Part shown: positions 6,308 to 11,288 of the stretch, one piece after another | Position numbering within the stretch: the first letter of the stretch is position 1 | Layout of the letters: every line of letters starts with the position of its first letter | Origin: Anaerolineae bacterium | GTDB taxonomy: Bacteria > Chloroflexota > Anaerolineae > B4-G1 | Assembly (NCBI GenBank): GCA_030612585.1 | Contig: JAUWNP010000142.1 | Coordinates: 1 to 11,288 of the forward strand | DNA length: 11,288 nt | Reading direction: 5' to 3' | Program-made: the position numbers and the translations under genes | Notes under the pieces: generated by a model | Told to the model about the DNA's origin: nothing | The model's database searches: none | Seen by the model: only the letters and a program-made list of their open reading frames with translations

Positions 6308-7393
6308 CTACCTTTCACGACACTCACGCCAGCATGCCTCGTGCAGGGCAAGGACCTCCTCGACCACCATCTCCCGATTGCGCAGGTGCAACCGGCGGTT
6401 CTGGTTGCTGACCGAGAAGAGATAATGGTCGCCTAGCATAACACGCACCTGATCGCTGGTAAAGCCCATTTCCTCCAGGAGTCTCAACATCGGCATGATC
6501 CCTACCAGACGGTCCCTGTGGCCCAGCATGACGTAGAAATGACGCCAGCGGCGGCGCTTTACCTGGCAGGGTATGGCCCCCATCGTAAAGAAAGTCTGCG
6601 CCAGCACGCCTTTGGAAGTAGTGTTGAATATCCGCACATGCTCGGCCTTCACAGCCCGGCTGGCCGCGCCGATAAGCGTCTCGACGATGGAAGGGGCCAG
6701 CCTGGTCTTGAGCCAGCCCAATGTATCAGTAGTCGAACCGGCCCAGATGCCCATACCAAGCGCTTTGTAGAAACTCTTACGCAGTGTGTCGTTGATCAAC
6801 AGTGCGGGTGTAATCGCCAGCCGGGCAACCTCGTGCTGCCGCCAGCGAGACTCATCCAGATAGAACAGTCCCGCGCCGCTCATCGAGTGGCCGACGAGAG
6901 TGATGACGCGCAGACGATGGGTCGCCCGCTGGCTTGAGCGTAGCCCCAGCAACTCAATCCAGCGTTCGACGGCGGCCACGCTCGCAGCCGGATCGCAGGC
7001 CTCGACAGCGGGCAACTCGTCGGTAAAAGGGGAGCCACCAAAGCCGTTCACGTCAGCAGCCAGCGCGATCAGCCGGGGGTTAGCAGCGCACACCAGCGCC
7101 GGAATCTGCTCCCAGATGGCGTGGCTGCCATCCCAGCCGTGCAGGAAGATGACGAAACCCCGTGCCCGGATCATTGCTTCCCGATAGCACTGTCGCCTGA
7201 CCGCCGCCTGCGGCCAGAATACCCGCCACGCGAAATCCGCCAGGCCGGTTTTGGCGTAGAAACGGGCCACGCGCTGCTGGCCGATCAGGCCGGCCTGAAC
7301 GAGGCTATTGAGGGTATAACTGGCACTGACGATTCCTCCCGTCGCCTCTCTCCGAATCGTCTTGTTCCCCCTGACCCAATCCCACTTACCCAT
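6308..7393 (-). CDS. Alpha/beta hydrolase
   Basis: The 361-residue protein shows a complete alpha/beta hydrolase signature. It has the oxyanion strand FLHGWDGSHAIWEQ (83-96), nucleophile elbow GHSMSG with S170, acid D294 in GHRDRLVG and catalytic H323 in LGDHYLFS. The cap region between strands 6 and 7 (about 195-285) is large and basic (KRRRWRHF). An N-terminal extension of about 75 residues precedes the core. It contains a mildly hydrophobic helix but no convincing signal peptide, so I place it in the cytoplasm or loosely at the membrane. Substrate is not predictable; esterase, lipase or C-C hydrolase activity are all possible. The ATG has a good ribosome binding site (GAGGTG, 7 nt). The aconitase-X gene follows 10 bp downstream with its ribosome binding site directly after this stop codon, so the two form an operon and may share a pathway. 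Confidence 0.85.
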   Translation of the reverse strand: MGKWDWVRGNKTIRREATGGIVSASYTLNSLVQAGLIGQQRVARFYAKTGLADFAWRVFWPQAAVRRQCYREAMIRARGFVIFLHGWDGSHAIWEQIPALVCAANPRLIALAADVNGFGGSPFTDELPAVEACDPAASVAAVERWIELLGLRSSQRATHRLRVITLVGHSMSGAGLFYLDESRWRQHEVARLAITPALLINDTLRKSFYKALGMGIWAGSTTDTLGWLKTRLAPSIVETLIGAASRAVKAEHVRIFNTTSKGVLAQTFFTMGAIPCQVKRRRWRHFYVMLGHRDRLVGIMPMLRLLEEMGFTSDQVRVMLGDHYLFSVSNQNRRLHLRNREMVVEEVLALHEACWRECRER

Positions 7394-7440
7394 GTGTGGT
7401 CACCTCATTCGCGCTATCAGGATCGAGGCAGTTTCCATGA

Positions 7441-7461
7441 TCCTTGGCTCACCCCCAAGGA
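7441..7461. repeat. 7-bp-arm hairpin upstream of the hydrolase gene
   Basis: TCCTTGG and CCAAGGA are perfectly complementary around a 7-base loop. It lies between the palindromic repeat array and the hydrolase start, about 48 bp from the ATG. On the - strand it would fall in the hydrolase leader if transcription starts upstream. I find no convincing promoter in 7394-7473, so the hydrolase pair may depend on read-through. Confidence 0.3.
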
Positions 7462-7473
7462 CGAAAATGAACC

Positions 7474-7593
7474 CAGAGTAGGACAAGATGGCATCTTGTC
7501 CTACAACCATCTTCAGAGTAGGACAAGATGGCATCTTGTCCTACAACCATCTTCAGAGTAGGACAAGATGGCATCTTGTCCAACATCTATCTT
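7474..7593. repeat. Three tandem 40-bp units, each with a 25-bp palindrome
   Basis: Units begin at 7474, 7514 and 7554. The core in each is TAGGACAAGATG-G-CATCTTGTCCTA: two 12-bp perfect arms around one base, at 7479-7503, 7519-7543 and 7559-7583. Units one and two are identical in the palindrome and in the following CAACCATCTTCAG. The third has a few changes (caacatctat for ctacaaccat), which breaks the outer end of its stem. The linker CCATCTT can also pair with AAGATGG in the core, so alternative folds exist. The array starts 12 bp after the rsmI stop and lies upstream of the hydrolase gene. It looks like an amplified REP- or BIME-type palindrome that could end or protect transcripts. It is not a CRISPR array, because the spacers are repeats too. 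Confidence 0.85.
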
Positions 7594-7605
7594 CAGGCCA
7601 GGAAG

Positions 7606-8433
7606 TTAGTCTCGCCCAGCCTTAAGATTGAGTTTGTAGACCTCCGCACGGCTCCAACCAGAGGCAGCAGCGATGTCTCGTGCAGCGGCTGGACGGGATA
7701 CACCTTGTGCCAGCAGTTCACTCAGCGCGGCCTGTACCCGCCCCTCATCCCAGAGTGTGTGCTCCTCCGGCGCCCCACCGATGACGAGTGTGAACTCGCC
7801 CCTGGGTTCGACCTCGTCGAAGTAGGCCCGCGCCCCGGCAACGGTCCCCCGCCACACCTCCTCGTGCAACTTGGTCAATTCGCGACAGACAGCCAGCGCC
7901 CGGTCACCCAGCACGGACTCGACGGCAGCCAGGCTCTCGCGCAACCGGTGGGGAGCCTCAAATGCGATCAACGTGTATCGCTCTCCCTTCACTTCGGCTA
8001 GCAGCCGGCGACGCTCGCTCCGGCGTCGAGGTAAGAAGCCCAGGTAGAGGAAACTGTCGCTGGGCAGGCCAGAGACGACCAGTGCAGTCACAGGAGCCGA
8101 AGGGCCCGGGATGGACACGACCGGATAGCCGCGCTCAATAGCAACGCGGACGAATTCGTAGCCAGGGTCAGAAAGCCCTGGCATCCCAGCCTCGGAAATC
8201 AGAGCCACGTCACCGGTATCTAGCACCCTCAACACTGTCTTCAACTTCGTCAGTTTGTTGCCTTCGAAGTAACTGGTGATGGGGGTCTTGATCTCATAGC
8301 GCCGGGCAAGGATACGAGCACGGCGGGTGTCCTCTGCAGCGATGAGCGTGACCTCCTTGAGGATACGCAAAGCGCGGAGGGTGATGTCCTCCAGGTTACC
8401 AATAGGGGTAGCGACCAGGTAGAGAGTACCCAC
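7606..8433 (-). CDS. rsmI: 16S rRNA (cytidine(1402)-2'-O)-methyltransferase RsmI
   Basis: This 275-residue protein is a full-length RsmI of the tetrapyrrole-methylase fold. Signatures are LYLVATPIGNLEDITLRAL (4-22), AAEDTRRAR (32-40), a SEAGMPGLSDPG loop (about 80-91), IPGPSA (about 108-113) and FEAPHRL. It uses S-adenosylmethionine to methylate the 2'-hydroxyl of C1402 in the decoding site of 16S rRNA. The C-terminal 40 residues form the usual small helical domain (VSRPAAARDIAAASGWSRAEVYKL). The start is the GTG at 8433, which gives the canonical MGTLYLVATPIGN opening. There is no ATG upstream in frame before a stop, and no clear Shine-Dalgarno sequence, only a T-rich repeat leader. The kaiC-like gene ends 67 bp upstream. 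Minor departures from the usual motifs are GMPG for GTPG and YFEGN for the common YHEHN. Confidence 0.95.
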   Translation of the reverse strand: MGTLYLVATPIGNLEDITLRALRILKEVTLIAAEDTRRARILARRYEIKTPITSYFEGNKLTKLKTVLRVLDTGDVALISEAGMPGLSDPGYEFVRVAIERGYPVVSIPGPSAPVTALVVSGLPSDSFLYLGFLPRRRSERRRLLAEVKGERYTLIAFEAPHRLRESLAAVESVLGDRALAVCRELTKLHEEVWRGTVAGARAYFDEVEPRGEFTLVIGGAPEEHTLWDEGRVQAALSELLAQGVSRPAAARDIAAASGWSRAEVYKLNLKAGRD

Positions 8434-8440
8434 AGGAGAA

Positions 8441-8469
8441 TGACCAATGACAAATGAACAAATGACAAA
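8441..8469. repeat. Short degenerate tandem repeat (TGACAAA type) before rsmI
   Basis: Four consecutive units read TGACCAA, TGACAAA, TGAACAAA and TGACAAA on the + strand. On the coding strand this is a T-rich TTTGTCA series between the kaiC hairpin and the rsmI GTG. It replaces any recognisable ribosome binding site. It could act as the T-rich tail of the kaiC terminator or as an unstructured leader that helps initiation on rsmI. Confidence 0.55.
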
Positions 8470-8476
8470 TCGCTAA

Positions 8477-8500
8477 CCGCTAACGGCTGGCTGCTAGCGG
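8477..8500 (-). terminator. Hairpin directly after the kaiC-like gene
   Basis: CCGCTA (8477-8482) and TAGCGG (8495-8500) are perfect 6-bp arms. The site touches the TAG stop of the ATPase gene. On the - strand it is followed by TTAGCGATTTGTCATTTG, a moderately T-rich tail, which suits a weak intrinsic terminator. The right arm overlaps the 12-mer GCTAACCGCTAA (8472-8483), which recurs exactly at 11098-11109. Confidence 0.4.
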
Positions 8501-9238
8501 CTATGGAAGTGCCCGGTGCGGAATGCCGCTGAACAATCCCTCGCGACCCTCGAAAACACCCAAGACCGTCAGGCCACCTGAGCCAATCTCGTAGCAGCAA
8601 ATCTCCTTGGCGTGGTCAGAGCCCCGCATCTTTAGCACCACGATGGCACGCTGCATGGCGCTCTCAATCTCCACGTAGCGCAGCATGATGATGGTGTCCA
8701 CGACGAACAAGAGGCCGCCTTTATCCGCACGCCGATACCCGACTCGGCTCTCCTCACCTAGCAATACCGCCGTGACTCCCTCCCGTCGCAGGCCATTCGC
8801 CACAGAGGTGTAGACACGACGCAATTCCTGCGCGTCGTCGGTGAGACGGTTAAAGTGGGTGACGCTGTCGAGCACCAGCCGCCGGATATTCGCGTTGAGG
8901 ATCAACTGGTTGAGACGGCTGTCGGGAGACTCCAGGCCAGCCAGGAAAACTTCCGGCGAAGTGAACATCAGGTGTAGTTTCCCGCTTGCCTCCAGTCCCT
9001 TCAGGTTCCAGCCCAGAGCCTCGGCGTCGCGGTAGAGGGAACTGGGGAATTCCTCAAAGGATATGAGCAGCCCCGGCTCGTTGTGCTTTGCCGCGCCGTG
9101 GATTAGGAACTGGAGTGCCAATGAGGTCTTACCCGTGCCCGGCGCACCGCGCACCAGCACCATCGAGCCGGGCAGAAAGCCTCCGTCCAACATCTCATCA
9201 AGTCCCTTAATCCCGGTGGACACACGTTTATCTGCCAC
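8501..9238 (-). CDS. Single-domain KaiC/RAD55-type RecA-fold ATPase
   Basis: The 245-residue protein is one KaiC-type domain. It opens with the typical TGIKGLDEMLDGGFLPGS (8-25), then Walker A GAPGTGKTS (31-39), the paired catalytic glutamates E62/E63 in SFEEF, Walker B LVLDS (121-125) and the KMRGSDH loop (203-209). It ends in a GREGLFSGIP-type tail. True clock KaiC has two such domains and neighbouring kaiA/kaiB, so this is a RAD55/COG0467-type relative, not a clock protein by sequence. Such ATPases bind ATP, often form hexamers, and are thought to act in signalling. The GTG start is supported by GGAGGT 5 nt upstream. The Thr/Pro-rich membrane protein gene ends 21 bp before it, so the two are probably co-transcribed. 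Confidence 0.9.
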   Translation of the reverse strand: MADKRVSTGIKGLDEMLDGGFLPGSMVLVRGAPGTGKTSLALQFLIHGAAKHNEPGLLISFEEFPSSLYRDAEALGWNLKGLEASGKLHLMFTSPEVFLAGLESPDSRLNQLILNANIRRLVLDSVTHFNRLTDDAQELRRVYTSVANGLRREGVTAVLLGEESRVGYRRADKGGLLFVVDTIIMLRYVEIESAMQRAIVVLKMRGSDHAKEICCYEIGSGGLTVLGVFEGREGLFSGIPHRALP

Positions 9239-9259
9239 GTTCTACCTCCGGTTGTTCTC

Positions 9260-9967
9260 CTAATGGTTCTGAGTAAACACTATGTAGCCCAGGGCCGCAC
9301 CGCAATATCCGGGCATATCAATCACAATCTCCTCCGAAATGGGGAGATGATCTTCTCGATAGGGGTCGTGGAGTTGCACGTGCACCTGAAAAGACCTCGG
9401 ATCAGGAGCAAAGAACAGTTCCCAGGCAGCCTGATGGCCGTAGATAGTGTTGAAGCGTGCATCAGCGCCAGAGGAGACGACCATATCAACGCCCGCCCCC
9501 CAGATATGCACCGGATAGCCGATGAGGGGATTGTCGTCCAGGTCCTGCACGTGGCCCGCCACCCCTGTCCAAGTGCAGCCGTACCGCGGCATACCAAGAG
9601 ATAGTTCACCAGTAAAAGGCCATGGGGAGCGCGTAACCCGGGGAGTAGGTGTGGCTGTAGACGGGAAGGTGGGGGTGGGCGGGAAAGTAGGAGTGGCCGA
9701 CGGTGTCAGCGTGGGCGTGGGTGTGCCTGTGGGAGGCGACCTAGTCGGGGTGTTGGTAGGCGTCCAGGTGGGAACACCAGCCAAACCGCCCGGCGTTGGC
9801 GTTTCCGTTGGCGTCGGGAAATAGGCCGTAGGTACAAGGGTGGGAGGCGGGAAGGGATTAAAGACGTTGAAGGCGACGAGTCCGTAGAAGCCCACCAGAC
9901 ATACCGTGGCCCCGAGCATCACCATGGTCAGGACGTTAAGAAATGCGGTTCTCTTGTCATTCTTCAT
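9260..9967 (-). CDS. Membrane-anchored Thr/Pro-rich extracytoplasmic protein
   Basis: The 235-residue product has a short basic N-terminus (MKNDKR), one membrane span (about 11-34), a long Thr/Pro linker (about 41-112, with many TPT repeats), and a C-terminal beta-type domain (about 128-235). The domain begins CTWTGVAGHVQDLDDNPLIGYPVHIWG, the style of a carboxypeptidase-regulatory or Ig-like fold, and has two cysteines (131 and 222) that could form a disulfide outside the cell. No lipobox or signal peptidase site is evident, so it is probably anchored by an uncleaved signal helix. TPT linkers on surface proteins are frequent in Chloroflexota. Function is unknown. The ATG has AAGGAG 8 nt upstream. 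It lies between the folding-factor gene and the KaiC-like gene in the same direction. Confidence 0.8.
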   Translation of the reverse strand: MKNDKRTAFLNVLTMVMLGATVCLVGFYGLVAFNVFNPFPPPTLVPTAYFPTPTETPTPGGLAGVPTWTPTNTPTRSPPTGTPTPTLTPSATPTFPPTPTFPSTATPTPRVTRSPWPFTGELSLGMPRYGCTWTGVAGHVQDLDDNPLIGYPVHIWGAGVDMVVSSGADARFNTIYGHQAAWELFFAPDPRSFQVHVQLHDPYREDHLPISEEIVIDMPGYCGAALGYIVFTQNH

Positions 9968-10006
9968 TGTTTGATCTCCTTGCAGCAGCCTCCAGCCCCC
10001 ACCCCG

Positions 10007-10024
10007 CTCCCCACATAGTGGGAG
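10007..10024. repeat. Hairpin in the isomerase to Thr/Pro-protein spacer
   Basis: CTCCCCAC and GTGGGAG pair around ATA with one bulged C. Together with the next hairpin it forms a tandem structure between the two genes, about 40 bp before the start of the downstream gene. It could be a processing or partial termination site; no T tract follows on the - strand. Confidence 0.35.
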
Positions 10025-10032
10025 GAAGCCCC

Positions 10033-10058
10033 AGCCGCCGCTTGTTCATAGCGGCGCT
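10033..10058. terminator. GC-rich hairpin after the isomerase gene
   Basis: AGCCGCCGC (10033-10041) pairs with GCGGCGCT (10051-10058) with one bulged C and a 9-base loop. It begins 4 bp after the isomerase stop codon on the - strand. No T tract follows, so termination would be partial or protein-assisted, letting some transcripts continue into the Thr/Pro-protein and kaiC-like genes. Confidence 0.4.
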
Positions 10059-10062
10059 ACGC

Positions 10063-11052
10063 TCAGGGTGCCGTTTCGACAAAACGCTGAACCGCAGCCT
10101 GGCCCCACAACCCCTTGATCCACTCCTGCACCGCCTGATCCTGTAGGAAGCGCAGGTTCTCCGGGCCGACAGAGCGAGCCGGGTCGCGCTCAATGACCTG
10201 CACGATGTGATACCCCAGCGAACTGATCACTACACCGCTGAATTGACCGGGCTGTAAGGCAAAAGCAGCCTCCTCCACCTCATGGGCAAGCAGGATACCC
10301 CGAGGGAAGAAGCCCAGGTCGCCCCCGCTTTCGCGGGTGCTGCTGTCCTGAGAATAGGCGCTGGCCAGAGCGGCGAAGTCAGCGCCGGCCTGGAGTTGGG
10401 CCAGGATGCGCTCCGCCTCCTGAGAGGTGTCTAACAGGATGTGGCGGGCGTGGACGTGTTCGGCAGTCGCCGACACACCCTCAACGACGCGCTGTGTCAT
10501 CGCCATTCCGATCAACTGCGCGCGCACTTCCTGCCAGGCATCCTCGCGAGTCTCACCCCACTCCGCCAGTTTGGCCAGGAATGCTTCCTCGCCCCCGCTC
10601 TCGACAATCATCTCCTGCACATAGGCATCCACCTCAGCATCGGAGATGACGACGCCTGCTGCAGCCGCCATCTGCTCGATCAACACCTGCTCGATCATCA
10701 CATCGAGGATCCAGGCGCGAGCCTGAGCCAGGTGAGCCTGTCCGTCCGAACTAGTAGGGTCAATCCCCTGCGCCGGCAACGAAGCCTCGTACTGGCCCAG
10801 TTTGCGCTCATAGTCGGCCAAGTAGATGGACTGGCCATTGACCAGCGCAGCCAGGGGTGGCTCTGGAGTGAGAGATGGAGGAACACCGGTGGGAGCCGGA
10901 TAAGCCGGGGCCGGGGCCGTAGCAGTGACGAGGGGTACAGATGTGTGAGGTACAGACGTGTGAGATGCAGACGTGACCGGCATCGGAACGCACGCAGTTG
11001 AGGTAAACAATAACATCAGTGCTACCAGTCTCCCTGTCGCTTTTAGATTCAT
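10063..11052 (-). CDS. SurA/PrsA-like peptidyl-prolyl cis-trans isomerase, probable lipoprotein
   Basis: The 329-residue protein has a signal peptide (basic MNLKATGR, hydrophobic LVALMLLF) and a possible lipobox, STA-C21. The -3 residue is Ser, not the usual Leu, so lipid attachment is probable but not certain. A Pro/Ala/Thr-rich tether (22-66) leads to a SurA-N-like helical chaperone domain (about 67-190) starting ALVNGQSIYLADYERKL. A parvulin domain follows (about 199-290): HVHARHILL, FAALASAYSQD, SGGDLGFFPRG and GYHIVQV. A C-terminal helix (297-327) closes the chaperone domain. By family it helps exported proteins fold at the outer face of the membrane by isomerising prolyl bonds. The ATG has GGAG 6 nt upstream and a sigma-70-like promoter lies 63-91 bp upstream. 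It is the first gene of the - strand series. Confidence 0.92.
   Translation of the reverse strand: MNLKATGRLVALMLLFTSTACVPMPVTSASHTSVPHTSVPLVTATAPAPAYPAPTGVPPSLTPEPPLAALVNGQSIYLADYERKLGQYEASLPAQGIDPTSSDGQAHLAQARAWILDVMIEQVLIEQMAAAAGVVISDAEVDAYVQEMIVESGGEEAFLAKLAEWGETREDAWQEVRAQLIGMAMTQRVVEGVSATAEHVHARHILLDTSQEAERILAQLQAGADFAALASAYSQDSSTRESGGDLGFFPRGILLAHEVEEAAFALQPGQFSGVVISSLGYHIVQVIERDPARSVGPENLRFLQDQAVQEWIKGLWGQAAVQRFVETAP
10934..10978 (-). repeat. 15-bp in-frame minisatellite in the isomerase tether
   Basis: Three 15-bp units, GGTACAGATGTGTGA, GGTACAGACGTGTGA and a diverged GATGCAGACGTGACC (written on the + strand), encode the HTSVP-HTSVP stretch just after the predicted lipid-anchor cysteine. 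The unit is a multiple of three, so copy-number change would lengthen or shorten the tether without breaking the gene. Confidence 0.7.
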
Positions 11053-11097
11053 AGTGAACTCCGTTGAACTATATATACGCCCGACTGACTGCTATCT

Positions 11098-11109
11098 GCT
11101 AACCGCTAA
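11098..11109. repeat. Second copy of the 12-mer GCTAACCGCTAA
   Basis: The same 12 bases lie at 8472-8483 in the kaiC-rsmI spacer. Here the copy sits between the -10 box and the start codon of the isomerase gene. The neighbouring CTGCTATCTGCTAACC shows the same CTGCTA/GCTAACC style. This suggests a dispersed repeat family in intergenic DNA; two exact copies in 11 kb are unlikely by chance. Confidence 0.45.
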
Positions 11110-11114
11110 AAGCC

Positions 11115-11143
11115 ATTATACCCACAGCGGGGATTTTATGCAA
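11115..11143 (-). promoter_or_regulatory. Sigma-70-like promoter for the isomerase gene
   Basis: On the - strand a TTGCAT box (11138-11143) is followed after exactly 17 bp by a perfect TATAAT (11115-11120). The -35 box matches TTGACA only at TTG. The predicted leader is about 55 nt. This is the only clear promoter I see for the - strand genes and probably drives at least the isomerase, Thr/Pro-protein and kaiC-like genes. Confidence 0.5.
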
Positions 11144-11288
11144 CCTGGGGGATTCGTAGCAGAACGAAACCCAAAAGCGCTTGGGAGGCCACAGAGTGCG
11201 TCTAGTGGCATGCCGGCCGTTGAGGGTGGGGTTGATGAATTTGCCAAACGCCGCAGAAGGGCTCTGAAGGGCCTTAGAGGGCCTCAGA
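11144..11288. other. Right-edge region, no confident gene
   Basis: A - strand frame is open from the window edge to a TAG at 11099-11101. It would read ...NPTLNGRHATRRTLWPPKRFW...IMAFSG. It has no start in view, runs through the predicted isomerase promoter and has the composition of a chance frame or a repeat-derived tail. The last 35 bases are rich in GGGCCT/AGGGCC motifs (gggctctgaagggccttag) that could pair weakly. I call no gene here. Confidence 0.3.

Noticed and set aside
5074..6351. Aconitase X as a complete, fused (large plus small) enzyme
   Set aside because: The chain ends at the normal large-subunit C-terminus, and no DUF126-like sequence is found before, after or in other frames nearby.
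7474..7593. CRISPR array
   Set aside because: The 40-bp period is regular, but the supposed spacers are also repeated, there are only three units, and no cas gene is present.
7121..8001. + strand frames across the palindromic repeats and the ends of the hydrolase and rsmI genes
   Set aside because: They are antisense to two well-supported genes and their middle is translated repeat (QDGILS-type). There are no ribosome binding sites or family motifs.
8501..9238. Circadian clock gene kaiC
   Set aside because: Only one KaiC domain is present, there is no kaiA or kaiB nearby, and the gene neighbours are unrelated to a clock. It is a KaiC/RAD55-type ATPase.
9522..9824. + strand Gly/Val repeat protein
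   Set aside because: The GVGV repeats are the complement of the TPT-coding repeats in the Thr/Pro-rich protein.

Overview
The window reads as a GC-rich bacterial chromosome fragment, most likely from the Chloroflexota (Anaerolineae or a related class). This is inferred from gene style: soluble GAF-rich histidine kinases, threonine/proline-rich linkers on membrane-anchored proteins, an orphan KaiC/RAD55-type ATPase, a secreted nuclease ending in a WPPNHK-type beta domain, and frequent GTG starts. No rRNA, tRNA, transposase, phage gene or CRISPR array is visible.

Left part (1-1413). The window opens inside a secreted ExeM/NucH-like nuclease on the + strand (2-775). A 16-bp perfect hairpin (897-932) separates it from a convergent 40-codon gene on the - strand (971-1093). 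That small gene encodes a single-span membrane peptide and has a strong ribosome binding site and a TATAAT box. A 320-bp divergent control region follows. It holds a 20-bp palindrome, a repeated CTCCGTA(G/C)TATT element, a good sigma-70-like promoter and a leader hairpin.

Signalling operon (1414-5143, +). Three tightly packed genes encode a stand-alone receiver, a soluble GAF-GAF-PAS histidine kinase and a receiver-kinase hybrid. All phosphotransfer residues are present and no DNA-binding domain is encoded, so the output must come from protein contacts or from a regulator elsewhere. The last gene overlaps the convergent aconitase-X gene by 70 bp.

Right part (5074-11052, - strand). Read in transcription order: a SurA/PrsA-like peptidyl-prolyl isomerase probable lipoprotein; a membrane-anchored Thr/Pro-rich protein; a single-domain KaiC-like ATPase; the 16S rRNA methyltransferase RsmI; an alpha/beta hydrolase; and an aconitase X large-subunit-type dehydratase. 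Hairpins or repeats sit after the isomerase, after kaiC and after rsmI. The last of these is three 40-bp units, each carrying a 25-bp palindrome. The first three genes therefore look like an envelope/ATPase group and the last two like a metabolic pair with a 10-bp gap. A sigma-70-like promoter lies upstream of the isomerase.

I see no clearly new defence or mobile system. The best leads are the small membrane peptide with its divergent control region, the signalling operon without a DNA-binding output, the lone aconitase X subunit paired with a hydrolase, and the palindromic repeat array.
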